Shown here one piece after another: positions 1 to 8,954 of a DNA stretch of 64,000 nucleotides (the stretch's first letter is position 1; every line of letters starts with the position of its first letter). The notes beneath the pieces are model-generated. The model had not been told where the DNA came from, made no database searches, and saw nothing but the letters and a program-made list of their open reading frames with translations. The stretch lies in assembly GCF_014217685.1 (NCBI RefSeq), contig NZ_CP043653.1, forward strand, positions 1,864,419-1,928,418, in the 5' to 3' direction. This stretch comes from Glaciihabitans sp. INWT7 (lineage in GTDB: Bacteria > Actinomycetota > Actinomycetes > Actinomycetales > Microbacteriaceae). Both the position numbers and the translations under genes were made by a program.

Positions 1-57
1 GATGCCGATGACCTCATCGCGGCCTATGGCGCGACAGTCGCCGACATCACCGCCTAA
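1..57 (+). CDS. 3' end of an upstream gene
   Basis: The first 57 bases read as an open frame ending DADDLIAAYGATVADITA and a TAA stop. Only the last 18 codons are inside the window, which is too little to assign a family. The next gene begins about 190 bases later on the same strand. Confidence 0.45.
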   Translation, partial: DADDLIAAYGATVADITA

Positions 58-247
58 TCGGTCCACCCGCGCGAGTCACCCTTTCTCCGCCCAACTTCTA
101 GGCCCAACCGTCACTGACGGTCGTCTGCGCTCCCCGAGACAGCAGTTTGTGACGGCTGGCCGCGGTCGGCGGCGACCCGAACGGGGGGCTCGCGAGCTTC
201 GCTCACGTCTCTTTAGACTCGGGGAGATCCCAGCGAAAGGCAGTTCC

Positions 248-1087
248 GTGTCCGAGACAGTGACTATGGCAGGCGGGCCCGCGGCAGGCTGGTATCCGGA
301 TCCCGCGGGGTCAGGTGCTCTTCGCTGGTGGTCAGGCGCATCCTGGACAGAGCATTTTGCCCCCGTGCCCGCGCAACCCGCGGTCATCGGCGACACGGCT
401 TCGACGCCCGAGCGGGTCGGAGGCCTCTTCGACCCCATCGCTCCACAGGTTCTCGGGGCGGCACCGCTGACACAGGCGAATCAGCCAACGAACCCGAGCG
501 CCCATACCTGGGGTGTGTGGCTGATCGCTAGCGTTGCCGCCTTCGCGGTCGGAGTGCGAACAGCCTCAGCCTCGCTGCTCCCCATGTCTCCCGTTCTGGC
601 CTTGGTGACATTTCTCGTGCTCTTGGCGCTCGTGGCGAGCCTCGCGGTCTGGGACAGCAGGGTGCTCCGGGCCCGGGGACTCAGAGCCGCCTCCGCGTGG
701 TGGATACTGCTGCTTCCTCCCATCGCCTATTTCGTGGCGCGCCGCGTGGCTCTGAAGAAACAGGGCATCCGAGCGAACGCTCCCGGCAACGTCTATGTGC
801 TGACGATCTTCGCCGCGGCAGCACTCACTTCCGTCGCGCTCACGCCGATGGCCCTCGCCCGGATGGATGCCGCGTCGCTCCGCCTGCTCGAGCAGCAGGC
901 ATCCGCCGAACTTCAACGGCAGACTTCGGAGTCGTGGACGGTGAGCTGTCCAGACGGAGCGCCGGTGACGATCGTCGGGTCGAGCTTCGACTGTGCCGCT
1001 ATCGACGCCACGGGACGGGCGGTGCGATTCACCGCGCACGTACTGAGCCCCCGACAGTTCTCGGTCGATCCTGCGGTGCTGCAATAG
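248..1087 (+). CDS. DUF2510/DUF4333 membrane protein
   Basis: A 279-residue protein of unknown role, likely in the cell envelope. The N-terminus has the DUF2510 signature GWYPDP (about residues 14-19) followed by LRWWSGASWTEH. Hydrophobic segments lie near residues 88-135, 150-170 and 185-205. The C-terminal stretch with SWTVSCPDG and SFDCAAID has the two-cysteine pattern of DUF4333, a small extracytoplasmic domain. I chose the GTG at 248, which follows an AAAGG; GTG 260 and ATG 266 are also in frame, and the open frame extends back to base 2 without domain support. DUF2510 proteins are common actinobacterial membrane proteins without an agreed function. Confidence 0.75.
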   Translation: MSETVTMAGGPAAGWYPDPAGSGALRWWSGASWTEHFAPVPAQPAVIGDTASTPERVGGLFDPIAPQVLGAAPLTQANQPTNPSAHTWGVWLIASVAAFAVGVRTASASLLPMSPVLALVTFLVLLALVASLAVWDSRVLRARGLRAASAWWILLLPPIAYFVARRVALKKQGIRANAPGNVYVLTIFAAAALTSVALTPMALARMDAASLRLLEQQASAELQRQTSESWTVSCPDGAPVTIVGSSFDCAAIDATGRAVRFTAHVLSPRQFSVDPAVLQ

Positions 1088-1144
1088 CTCATCGATAGGG
1101 CGGATTCGGCCCAGGATTCACGCGGATGCAGTCCCGGGAGCCGG

Positions 1145-1294
1145 CTAAACCAGGTCTTCGTCGAGACGACGGTTTACCACTGCCTGCTCGTGGTGGTCGG
1201 GAATCACGCAGGAGTCACCCTCGCAGGCCGCCGCGCTCGGATCGCCCACGATGGTGAGCGGGATCGTCAGTGGCCTGGTTACGGCATCCGTCAC
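1145..1294 (-). CDS. 49-residue Cys/His small protein
   Basis: A short frame starting GTG at 1294 and ending TAG at 1145. Its start overlaps the stop of the DsbA-like gene by 4 bases (GTGA), the usual sign of translational coupling. The product has a hydrophobic middle (TIPLTIVGDP), then ACEGDSCVIPDHH, with C24, C29, H34 and H35 as possible metal ligands, and ends VNRRLDEDLV. The composition looks coding rather than random. Function is unknown; a redox or metal role next to a thioredoxin-fold protein is only an inference. Confidence 0.6.
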   Translation of the reverse strand: MTDAVTRPLTIPLTIVGDPSAAACEGDSCVIPDHHEQAVVNRRLDEDLV

Positions 1295-1956
1295 TGGATG
1301 GCCTCTCGTTCGGTTCGTACCTGTTCGAGCACGTTAGCGAAGGTGGTCGCATCCTGTGCCCCCGACACCCCGTACTTGCCGTCGATCACGAAGAAGGGAA
1401 CGCCCTGGATGCCGTACTCGATCGCCTGGGCGACGTCGGCCTTCACGTCGGGGAGAAAGGTCTCGTCGGTGAGCACGCGCACGACCTCTGCGCGGTCGAG
1501 GCCGATTTCGGCCGCAAGGTCGGCGAGGTCCTCGATGCGACCCACGTGTCGACCGTCGACGAAGTACGCCTTCAGCAACCGCTCTTTCATCGCCAGCTGG
1601 CGACCCACCGACTTCGCGTAGTGGATGAGCTCGTGCGCCTTCACCGTGTTGGTCTGGTGCACGTGGTCGTAGTCGTACTCCAGACCGACAGAGGCCGCGA
1701 TGCCGGTGACGTTGGCGAGCATCTCTGTCACCTGCTGCACCGGGATCCCCTTGCGCTGGCTGAGGTAGTCGACCGGGCTGCCGTCGAAATCCACGGGGGT
1801 GTCGGGAGCGAGCTCGAAGGAGTGATACTCCACCTCGACATCGCCTCCGAAGGCGGTCGCTCCCGCCTCGAACTTGCGCTTGCCGATGTAGCACCAGGGA
1901 CACTGCACGTCCGACCAGATGTCTATTTTGATGGGGCTCAGGGTTCTGTCATTCAC
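1291..1956 (-). CDS. DsbA/FrnE-type thioredoxin-fold oxidoreductase
   Basis: A 221-residue cytosolic protein of the DsbA/FrnE group (2-hydroxychromene-2-carboxylate isomerase superfamily). SDVQCPWCYIGKRKFE near the N-terminus has the CPWC active-site motif, and GVPFFVIDGKYGVSGAQ near the C-terminus holds the cis-proline loop. FrnE proteins act in thiol-disulfide exchange and stress response; the substrate here is unknown. I chose the GTG at 1956, because upstream sequence runs into the glyS terminator and lacks family similarity. GAGG abuts this start with no spacer, so the start is not certain. It is followed by the overlapping 49-residue gene. Confidence 0.85.
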   Translation of the reverse strand: MNDRTLSPIKIDIWSDVQCPWCYIGKRKFEAGATAFGGDVEVEYHSFELAPDTPVDFDGSPVDYLSQRKGIPVQQVTEMLANVTGIAASVGLEYDYDHVHQTNTVKAHELIHYAKSVGRQLAMKERLLKAYFVDGRHVGRIEDLADLAAEIGLDRAEVVRVLTDETFLPDVKADVAQAIEYGIQGVPFFVIDGKYGVSGAQDATTFANVLEQVRTEREAIQ

Positions 1957-2006
1957 CCTCGGTGCAACGCCTTGGCCCGGCGCGTATTCCCGCGCGAGAG
2001 CAAAAA

Positions 2007-2038
2007 TGAGCCCCCGGGTACCCGTACCCGGGGGCTCA
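2007..2038 (-). terminator. Intrinsic terminator of glyS
   Basis: A perfect 15-bp inverted repeat (TGAGCCCCCGGGTAC at 2007-2021, partner at 2024-2038). On the minus strand it is followed by a run of five T (2002-2006). It lies between the end of glyS and the start of the DsbA-like gene, so the two are separate transcription units. Confidence 0.9.
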
Positions 2039-2175
2039 AAGCCATTGCTGGCAACACAGGCAGAGGCGGTCGTCCCGAACGCCCGACCTCCGGCCAATTC
2101 CGAACATACGGGCAGACAGAACCGTCTCCCGAATCAGACGCGCCGATGGAACACCCGGATTTTAGGGAGCCGGTG

Positions 2176-3558
2176 CTAGGCCCCGACCAACTGCTCCGCG
2201 AGGTAGCCCACGACACGGTCGAGAGAGATGCGTTCCTGAGCCATCGAATCCCTTTCTCGAACCGTCACCGCATTGACTTCGAGGGTGTCGAAGTCGATGG
2301 TGATGCAGAACGGCGTGCCGATTTCGTCCTGGCGCCGGTAGCGACGTCCGATGGCTCCAGCATCGTCGAACTCGATGTTCCAGTACTTGCGCAAGTCGGC
2401 CGCAAGCGACCGGGCGACCGGCGACAGCTGCTCATTCCGGGACAGCGGGAGAACGGCGACCTTGACCGGGGACAGGCGTCGGTCGAGACGCAATACCGTG
2501 CGCTTGTCCACCCCGCCCTTCGTGTTGGGGGCCTCGTCCTCGTGGTAGGCGTCGGCGAGAAATGCCATGAGCGCCCGGGTGAGGCCGAATGCCGGCTCGA
2601 TCACGAAGGGGATCCATCGCTCGTTCTTGGTCTGGTCGAAGTACGACAGGTCCACCCCGGAGCCCTCCGAATGGGTCTTCAGGTCGAAGTCCGTGCGGTT
2701 GGCCACGCCCATGAGCTCGCCCCACTCGCTGCCCGCGAACCGGAACCGATACTCGAGGTCGACGGTGCGCTTGGAGTAGTGCGACAGCTTCTCCTGCGGG
2801 TGCTCGAAGCGGCGGATGTTCTCGGAGCTGATGCCGAGGTCGGCGAACCATGCCTCGCAGGCATCGATCCAGTATTCGAACCACTCGTCGTCGGTGCCGG
2901 GCTCGACGAAGAATTCCATCTCCATCTGTTCGAACTCACGGGTGCGGAAGATGAAGTTGCCTGGCGTGATCTCGTTGCGGAAGCTCTTGCCCACCTGCGC
3001 GATGCCGAAGGGCGGCTTCAGGCGCGAGGTCGCGAGCACGTTGGCGAAGTTGGTGAAGATGCCCTGGGCGGTCTCGGGACGCAGGTAGTGCATCCCCTCC
3101 TCGTTGTCGACCGGGCCGAGGAAGGTCTTGAGCAGTCCGGAGAAGTTCTGCGGCTCGGTCCACGACCCCGGCTGGCCGGTGTCGGGGTCCTTGATGTCGG
3201 CGAGGCCATTGACCGGGGGGTGGCCGTGCTTCTCCTCGTAGGCTTCGAGCAGGTGATCCGCGCGGTAGCGCTTGTGGGTGTGGAGCGACTCCACGAGCGG
3301 GTCGCTGAAGACCTCGACGTGACCGGAGACCTCCCAGACGCGCTTGGGGAGGATGACGGCGGAGTCGAGCCCCACGATGTCGTCCCGGCCCTGCACCATG
3401 AACTGCCACCATTGGCGTTTGATGTTCTCTTTGAGCGCGGTGCCGAGAGGCCCGTAGTCCCAGGCGGATCGCGAACCCCCGTAGATCTCTCCCGATTGGA
3501 AGACGAAACCCCGGCGCTTGGCGAGATTGATGACGGGATCGAGCGGGGAGGCGTTGGC
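2176..3558 (-). CDS. glyS: Glycyl-tRNA synthetase
   Basis: Charges tRNA-Gly with glycine and ATP in the cytosol. This 460-residue protein is the homodimeric class II type used by Actinobacteria. Visible are [14 protein letters not shown] at the N-terminus, the motif 2 region [19 protein letters not shown], the motif 3 region [10 protein letters not shown], and a C-terminal anticodon-binding domain ([12 protein letters not shown] onward). The GTG at 3558 is preceded by GGAG with 6-base spacing, better than the in-frame TTG at 3573 that contains the same GGAG. A strong terminator follows. Confidence 0.95.
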   Translation of the reverse strand, partial: ANASPLDPVINLAKRRGFVFQSGEIYGGSRSAWDYGPLGTALKENIKRQWWQFMVQGRDDIVGLDSAVILPKRVWEVSGHVEVFSDPLVESLHTHKRYRADHLLEAYEEKHGHPPVNGLADIKDPDTGQPGSWTEPQNFSGLLKTFLGPVDNEEGMHYLRPETAQGIFTNFANVLATSRLKPPFGIAQVGKSFRNEITPGNFIFRTREFEQMEMEFFVEPGTDDEWFEYWIDACEAWFADLGISSENIRRFEHPQEKLSHYSKRTVDLEYRFRFAGSEWGELMGVANRTDFDLKTHSEGSGVDLSYFDQTKNERWIPFVIEPAFGLTRALMAFLADAYHEDEAPNTKGGVDKRTVLRLDRRLSPVKVAVLPLSRNEQLSPVARSLAADLRKYWNIEFDDAGAIGRRYRRQDEIGTPFCITIDFDTLEVNAVTVRERDSMAQERISLDRVVGYLAEQLVGA

Positions 3559-3573
3559 CACGAAGAACTCCAA

Positions 3574-4162
3574 AGGTCAGCCGCGCTGGGTGCGCGGTCG
3601 CAGGGCAAGCCCCAATCCTAGTTTGTGCCGCAACCGCCGATCGCGGCCACCGCGAGGGGCAGCTCGCACGCGCCGAGGTTCAATTCCTCAGCTCCGAGCG
3701 CCTCGGTGAAGCTGATGCGGACGGCGATCTGCGCGACCCGGATACGACCGGCCCGAGAAGCAGCAGCGCGATCTGGATGCGCTGGGCGGGAGACGGGAGA
3801 GGTCGGAGATGCCGAGCAGTTTCCAGAACAGTACGTTGTCGACCCACTACTCACTGACATCAGCGCTGATGGCGACCGCTCCAAGAATCCGCACGGGGAC
3901 GAACAGCACCGCCATCTCGTGCCGTTCCGTCTCGTAGCCCCGTGCGGACCCCCAGCTTCGTCTAGGCCCGCGGAGAGAGCTCCTCGGTGCGGCTTGTGCG
4001 AAAACAATCATGGTGGCGGCGGGACAGACGCACCCGCCGCACCCGATCGACGCCCACGAGCGAATGGGTCGAGCAACCCCGTCGGGCGGTCCATCCGGGT
4101 CGGGCGGATCATCCGGGTCGGGCGGATCATCCGGGTCGGGCGGATCGGGGGCGCAAGGCGGA
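3574..4162 (-). pseudogene. Gene-poor stretch, possible decayed gene
   Basis: No intact gene fits this 589-base stretch. On the minus strand, protein-like pieces appear in different frames: HEMAVLFVPVRILGAVAIS ending at a TAG near 3850, then VDNVLFWKLLGISDLSRLPP, then VRISFTEALGAEELNLGACE ending at 3618. This pattern suggests a gene broken by frameshifts, possibly a membrane or exported protein, but I do not recognise the family. The upstream part carries the 18-bp tandem repeat listed separately. It could also be plain non-coding DNA. Confidence 0.3.
4093..4146. repeat. Three perfect 18-bp tandem repeats
   Basis: The unit ATCCGGGTCGGGCGGATC occurs three times without mismatch, preceded by a partial copy from 4081. 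It lies just downstream of the aminotransferase stop, within the degenerate stretch. A translation on either strand gives low-complexity Gly/Ser or Asp/Pro runs. Confidence 0.9.
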
Positions 4163-5230
4163 TCAGGGGCGCAGCGCTGCGACGACCGCCGCGACATCCG
4201 CTTCGTCGTTCCACAGGTGGAAGGCCGCGCGAAGACGACCGGCGCGCCCCGAGGCCTTGATGCCCGCTGCGACGAGCTTGTGCAGGTCGGAGGCGTCCGG
4301 ATCCGCCCAGGTGACTATCGCCTGGTGCTGCTGCGGTATGCCGAGCCCGTCGCAGAGCAGGTCACCGAGACCGCTGCTGTAGGCCCAGACTTCGGCGATG
4401 TCGAGCTCGGAGAACATGCGGATGGCGGGCTCCGCTCCCACCCAGGCCGGCCAGGCCGGCGAGACATCGAACGCTCGTGCGTCGCTCGCCAGGGTCATGT
4501 GCGGTCCGTAGCAGGACTGCCAGACCTGGTCCCCCGCGTACCAGCCCGCCTGCAGCGGCCGCAGCGTGGCCTGGAACCGCTCGCTCAGCGTGAGGAAGGC
4601 GACGCCGCGTGGCGCACAGAGCCACTTGTAGCTGTGGCACACGGTCGCATCGAAGAGCGAAGCGTCCACCGGATGCACCCCGGCCGACTGGGTCGTGTCG
4701 CAGAAGGTGTACGCGTCGTGGGCGCTCGCTGCCGCAACGATGGCCGCGACATCCGCCACCACCCCGGTGGACGACTGAATGTGGGAGAACACGACCAGCC
4801 AGGTGTCATCGGTGATGGACTCCGCGAGAGCGGCGAGTGACACAGTACGAAGACGGATGCCCGGTTGCTGGAGCAGAGGAAACACGATCGAGGAGAAGTC
4901 CCCGTCGACACTCAGCACCTCCGCCCCGTCGGGAACGCCCGCCGCGACGAGGCTGGTGATCACCGAGGTCTGCGAGCCCGTGGCAACCCGATCCGGCGTC
5001 ACGCCGACGAGCTGGGCATAGGAACGGCGCGTGCGTTCGACGATGGCGTCGTAGTCCATCGGGTCACGACGAGCGGCTCCCCAGAGGTCGAGGTCGGCCT
5101 TCTGGGCGGCGACCGTCTCGCGAGTCGGGATGCCGATCGAAGCGACGGCGAGGAACCCGCTGGATGGCTCGAAGCTCGACCGAGCCCGCTGGAGTTCTGG
5201 CGAAAGGGCGGGTCGCGTCGCAGTGGTCAT
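4163..5230 (-). CDS. Class V PLP-dependent aminotransferase
   Basis: A 355-residue fold-type I PLP enzyme of the class V (cysteine desulfurase / isopenicillin-N-epimerase-like) group. CDTTQSAGVHPVD carries the Asp that holds the pyridine nitrogen (about D178), and HSYKWLCAPRG carries the PLP lysine (about K202). No obvious catalytic cysteine loop is seen, so I would not call it a desulfurase. The ATG at 5230 was chosen over an in-frame ATG 24 bases upstream because the extra residues lack family character. It is divergent from a LysR gene 70 bases away, its likely regulator. Substrate unknown. Confidence 0.85.
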   Translation of the reverse strand: MTTATRPALSPELQRARSSFEPSSGFLAVASIGIPTRETVAAQKADLDLWGAARRDPMDYDAIVERTRRSYAQLVGVTPDRVATGSQTSVITSLVAAGVPDGAEVLSVDGDFSSIVFPLLQQPGIRLRTVSLAALAESITDDTWLVVFSHIQSSTGVVADVAAIVAAASAHDAYTFCDTTQSAGVHPVDASLFDATVCHSYKWLCAPRGVAFLTLSERFQATLRPLQAGWYAGDQVWQSCYGPHMTLASDARAFDVSPAWPAWVGAEPAIRMFSELDIAEVWAYSSGLGDLLCDGLGIPQQHQAIVTWADPDASDLHKLVAAGIKASGRAGRLRAAFHLWNDEADVAAVVAALRP

Positions 5231-5282
5231 GCATCCAGCATGACGCGGCGCCATTCATGCGACAAGGGCATACTTTCGATAG

Positions 5283-5300
5283 AACCCATAATATTGGGTT
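5283..5300 (+). promoter_or_regulatory. Palindrome with -10 box at the lysR start
   Basis: AACCCATAATATTGGGTT is an inverted repeat with perfect 6-bp arms and ends at the base before the ATG at 5301. Its centre, TAATAT (5289-5294), is a -10 box 6 nt from the ATG. A protein bound here would block that promoter, so autorepression is a plausible inference. Confidence 0.6.
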
Positions 5301-6251
5301 ATGACTCTCGTCTTCGACCCTCAGCTCGACCTACAGACGATCCGCATCGTTCGCGCGATCGCCGACAGCGGCACGATAACCGGCGCGGCCCGACTGCTCG
5401 GCTACAGCCAGCCGGCCGTGAGCCAACATGTGCAGCGCGCGGAGGCTCGTCTCAACCTTCCGTTGGTCACGAGAGTCGGGCGCTCGGTGCGCCTCACCGA
5501 GGCCGGGACGGTGCTCGCCCGTCACGCCCTGACCATCGCCTCCGCCCTCGACGCGGCATCCGGCGACCTCGCCGACCTCGCCGGACTTCGCACGGGATCG
5601 GTGCGCCTCGCCGCCTTCCCCACTGCCTCATCCACCATCGTGCCGCGGCTTCTTGCCGCCATGGCTGTGCAACATCCCGGCCTGCGGGTGAACTATGTGG
5701 AGGCCCAGCCGCCCGAGGCCGTGGCGATGTTGCGGGAGGGCAGCATCGACCTCGCGATCACCTTCAGCTATCCCGGCGACCGCTCAGACCCCCACGTCGA
5801 CAGCGCGAACGGGCTCGGGTCGGAGACCCTCTTCACCGAAGACACCGTCGTGGTGCTCGGCTCCGACCATCCGTTGGCCCGCCAGCCGGTTGTAGACCTC
5901 GCCGGTCTCTCCGACGAACGCTGGATCGCCGGATGCCCACGCTGCCGCGGCCACCTGCTCGCCGTCTGCGAACTGGCCGGCTTCGCCCCGGCCATCGCTT
6001 TCGAGACGGACAATGCCAGCGCCGTGATCAACATGGTGGCCAGTGGCCTCGGCGTGGCGATGCTTCCGCGACTCGCCCTGGTCGCCGCGGCTCTTCCCGC
6101 CGGCGCGGTGATCCGCTCGCACACGCCGGCCAGTGCCCGCAGCATCCATCTCATCGCCAACGAGGGGTCACGGCGGGTGCCCAGTCTCGCGGCGACCAGC
6201 CGGCTGCTCCACGAACTCGACGGCAACGACTGGGGGCTCGTGACCGTGTGA
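5301..6251 (+). CDS. LysR-family transcriptional regulator
   Basis: A 316-residue DNA-binding regulator. Residues about 10-65 form the LysR helix-turn-helix (IADSGTITGAARLLGYSQPA, then VSQHVQRAE). Residues about 95-300 form the periplasmic-binding-protein-like effector domain. It is transcribed away from the class V aminotransferase, the usual LysR arrangement for controlling a divergent target. The ATG directly follows the palindrome and -10 box, so the transcript is probably leaderless. The effector is unknown. The gene ends 2 bases from the convergent oxidoreductase gene. Confidence 0.9.
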   Translation: MTLVFDPQLDLQTIRIVRAIADSGTITGAARLLGYSQPAVSQHVQRAEARLNLPLVTRVGRSVRLTEAGTVLARHALTIASALDAASGDLADLAGLRTGSVRLAAFPTASSTIVPRLLAAMAVQHPGLRVNYVEAQPPEAVAMLREGSIDLAITFSYPGDRSDPHVDSANGLGSETLFTEDTVVVLGSDHPLARQPVVDLAGLSDERWIAGCPRCRGHLLAVCELAGFAPAIAFETDNASAVINMVASGLGVAMLPRLALVAAALPAGAVIRSHTPASARSIHLIANEGSRRVPSLAATSRLLHELDGNDWGLVTV

Positions 6252-6253
6252 GC

Positions 6254-7318
6254 TCAGCGGCTGAAGCCGTGCACGCCCTCGATGATGCGCAAGGTCTCCA
6301 GCGCCTCCCGCGGGTCGACCGGTGGCAACGCGCCATCCCGGATGGCGGCAGCTGCTCCGCGGTAGAACGCGGCGTAGTCACCGCGCTCGGTGGGCACCTT
6401 GGTGAGGGGGAATTCCTCCGAACCCGTGATGCCGATCGTGCCCCAACTCTCCTCCGACGCGATTCCGAAGCCCGGGTCGCTCGGAGATCCCCCGGCACCG
6501 AGCGCGGGTTCCTGGCCGTCGAGTCCGTAGCTCGTGAAGGCGGATCGATCGCCGAGAACGCGGAAGCGCGGACCGTTCTGGCCGGCGAAGCGACTGATGG
6601 TGAGATGGGATCGGGTGCCCGAGGAGTGAAGCAGAGAGATGAAGGCCTCGTCGTCGCTGACGCCTCCGGCCCTCAGGATCGAGAGTTCGGCATCCGTGAT
6701 AGTGGCCGGTCCGAAGAGGTGGAGTGCCTGGTCGATGAGATGGCTTCCCAGGTCGAAGGTGATTCCTGCACCCTGCCCACTGGTCGAGGTGTCCTGCCAG
6801 CGGTCGCGAAGACCGGGAGACCAGCGCTCGAAGGTCGACTCGAAGCGGTGGACGGTGCCGAGAGCGCCCTCGGAGAGGAGCTTCTGCACGGTGAGGAAGT
6901 CACCGTCCCAGCGGCGATTCTGGAACACCATCAGCGGTCGTCCGGCGGCCTCGGCCGCGGTGATGAGCTGCTCGGCCTCGGCGACGGATGCCGCGAAGGG
7001 CTTGTCGACCACGAGCGCGGATCCGGCGGCCAGTGCTGCGAGTCCCTGCTCGAGGTGGGCATGGCCCGGTGAGGCGAGCACCACCAGGTCGAGCTGCCGC
7101 GCGACGAGCTCGGCCGGGGTATCGACGGTCTCGACGGTCGGATGCTGGGAGCGGGCCACAGTCTGCCGCCCGGCGTGGCTCGTCGCGACGACGTCGAGCG
7201 AGAAGCGCGGATTCGCCGCAATGAACGGAGCGTGGAAGACCCTCCCGGAGAGCCCGTAGCCGATGATGCCGGTGCGGATGGGGGTGGAGTCGGAGGTGCT
7301 CGGATCGGGGGTGCTCAT
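6254..7318 (-). CDS. Gfo/Idh/MocA-family oxidoreductase
   Basis: A 354-residue NAD(P)-dependent oxidoreductase. The N-terminal Rossmann fold starts RTGIIGYGLSGRVFHAPF, and VVDKPFA (about K106) matches the conserved EKP motif of this family. The C-terminal domain (about residues 130-350) is the Gfo/Idh/MocA alpha/beta domain. Members act on sugars, inositols or related polyols; nothing here fixes the substrate. It is a single gene with its own promoter, convergent with lysR. Confidence 0.9.
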   Translation of the reverse strand: MSTPDPSTSDSTPIRTGIIGYGLSGRVFHAPFIAANPRFSLDVVATSHAGRQTVARSQHPTVETVDTPAELVARQLDLVVLASPGHAHLEQGLAALAAGSALVVDKPFAASVAEAEQLITAAEAAGRPLMVFQNRRWDGDFLTVQKLLSEGALGTVHRFESTFERWSPGLRDRWQDTSTSGQGAGITFDLGSHLIDQALHLFGPATITDAELSILRAGGVSDDEAFISLLHSSGTRSHLTISRFAGQNGPRFRVLGDRSAFTSYGLDGQEPALGAGGSPSDPGFGIASEESWGTIGITGSEEFPLTKVPTERGDYAAFYRGAAAAIRDGALPPVDPREALETLRIIEGVHGFSR

Positions 7319-7324
7319 GAGGCC

Positions 7325-7330
7325 AGAGTA
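7325..7330 (-). promoter_or_regulatory. -10 box, leaderless start of oxidoreductase
   Basis: TACTCT lies exactly 6 nt before the ATG at 7318, with no ribosome binding site between them. Confidence 0.6.
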
Positions 7331-7472
7331 TCGATTCGAAAGTCACCGGGGGCCGCGCACGGTGCAGGTGACTTGCGAGAATCACCCTTCCCTCGCGTCG
7401 AGAGCGTGCCTGCAGTGCGACACAATGGCCAGTGACGGCGAAGGTCTGGGCTGCAGCGCGCACACTGGAGCG

Positions 7473-8039
7473 ATGCTCTCCCATGCCAATCCCCTGCGAC
7501 GGCCGGCCCGCGTAGTAATCGCCGGCGTGAGTGGGGTCGGCAAATCTACGCTCGCCAGGCGGATCTCGCAGGCCCTCGACCTGCCGTACACGGAGATCGA
7601 CGGCCTCTACCACGGTGCCGGGTGGGTGCCACGGCCGGAATTCCTCGACGATGTCGATCTCTTCATCCGAGAACCGTCGTGGATCACCGAATGGCAGTAT
7701 CGGGACGCCAGGCCGATGCTGTCCGCGCGTGCGGACACCCTGGTCTGGCTAGACCTCCCCTCACCGATCGCGATTTCGCGCGTGGTGCGCCGGACCATCC
7801 GACGCAGCCGCACGCGGGTGGAGCTCTGGAACGGCAACACCGAGCCGGGATTGTGGCACGCACTCGTGAGTCCGGAGGGGATCATACGATGGGCACTTGC
7901 CCACCAGCGCCGCTACCGTCGGACGGTTCCGGCTGCTTCATTGGAGCATCCGCACCTGCAAGTCGTACGTCTGCGCAGCCAGCGCGAGGTCGATTCCTGG
8001 CTCGCCGGGCCTCTTGCAACCGCCCAGCGTGGCATGTGA
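7473..8039 (+). CDS. P-loop ATPase, FlaR/adenylate-kinase-like
   Basis: A 188-residue nucleotide-binding protein. GVSGVGKST at about residues 18-26 is a Walker A loop, and DLPYTEIDGLYHGAGW matches the family often labelled DNA topology modulation protein FlaR or adenylate-kinase-like. RTIRRSRTRVELWNGN is the conserved arginine-rich segment before the lid. Members look like small-molecule or nucleoside kinases, but the substrate is not established. The ATG at 7473 follows GGAG at only 2-base spacing; an in-frame ATG at 7425 would add 16 residues. Confidence 0.75.
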   Translation: MLSHANPLRRPARVVIAGVSGVGKSTLARRISQALDLPYTEIDGLYHGAGWVPRPEFLDDVDLFIREPSWITEWQYRDARPMLSARADTLVWLDLPSPIAISRVVRRTIRRSRTRVELWNGNTEPGLWHALVSPEGIIRWALAHQRRYRRTVPAASLEHPHLQVVRLRSQREVDSWLAGPLATAQRGM

Positions 8040-8153
8040 AACGCAGGGGATTCGCCAGCCATGGCGACAACCTACGGAGAAGGAGACCCTTTCGGGGCGA
8101 AACTCCTAAGCTACGGGTCGCCCGGAGGGCTCGGGAAAACGGCGCCGTGCCGC

Positions 8154-8954
8154 TCAGACCGAGGGTGCGTCGACCGCCCCGCCGAAGCGACGGGTGCGTT
8201 GCGCATAGAGCACGACGGCCTCCCACAGCTGCTCGCGGGTGAAGTCCGGCCAGAGCGTGTCGAGGAACACCATCTCGGCATAGGCACTCTGCCAGAGCAT
8301 GAAGTTGCTGGTGCGCTGCTCGCCGGAGCTGCGCACGAAGAGGTCGACATCCGGCAACTCGGGGGCATAGAGCCGCTTCTGGATGGTCTTCTCGCTGATG
8401 CCAGAGGGTTTGAGCCGACCGTCGGCGACGTCGTCGGCGATCGCACGAACGGCGTCCGCGATCTCGGTGCGGCCTCCGTAGTTGACGCACATGGTGAGGG
8501 TGAGCACCGAATTACCGGCGGTCAGCTTCTCGGCGAACTGCAGCTCCTCGATGACGGATGCCCAGAGCCTCGGCTTGCGCCCCGCCCAGCGCACCCGCAC
8601 TCCCCAGTCGTTCAGCTGGTCGCGGCGGCGGTGCAATACGTCGCGGTTGAAGCCCATGAGAAAGCGCACCTCGTCGGGGGACCTCTTCCAGTTCTCGGTG
8701 GAGAAGGCATACACGCTGAGGTGCTTGACCCCGATCTGAATAGCGCCGGCCACGACGTCGAGCAACGAGGCCTCCCCTGCCTTGTGGCCCTCGACGCGGG
8801 TGAGGCCCTTGCCGTTGGCCCAGCGACCGTTGCCGTCCATCACGATGGCCACGTGCTCGGGTACCGCGTTCTTCGGCAACTTCGGTGGGTAGAGCCCGGT
8901 CCAGTCGATCGGCTTGAAGTCGACCGCGTCGCGGTGGGTCTTCGGCTTGCTCAT
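8154..8954 (-). CDS. uppS: Isoprenyl (polyprenyl) diphosphate synthase, UppS type
   Basis: A cis-prenyltransferase that condenses isopentenyl diphosphate units into the polyprenyl carrier used for peptidoglycan and wall glycan assembly. The 266-residue protein has [17 protein letters not shown] (catalytic Asp about D40), [19 protein letters not shown] and the late [15 protein letters not shown] motif. Its start overlaps the recO stop by 4 bases (ATGA), so the two genes are co-transcribed. Chain length cannot be read from sequence, so undecaprenyl versus decaprenyl product is open. Confidence 0.95.
   Translation of the reverse strand: MSKPKTHRDAVDFKPIDWTGLYPPKLPKNAVPEHVAIVMDGNGRWANGKGLTRVEGHKAGEASLLDVVAGAIQIGVKHLSVYAFSTENWKRSPDEVRFLMGFNRDVLHRRRDQLNDWGVRVRWAGRKPRLWASVIEELQFAEKLTAGNSVLTLTMCVNYGGRTEIADAVRAIADDVADGRLKPSGISEKTIQKRLYAPELPDVDLFVRSSGEQRTSNFMLWQSAYAEMVFLDTLWPDFTREQLWEAVVLYAQRTRRFGGAVDAPSV

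Noticed and set aside
1270-3621. A 783-codon open frame on the plus strand
   Set aside because: It is the reverse strand of the DsbA-like gene and glyS; in high-G+C DNA such antisense frames are common, and its product has no family motifs.
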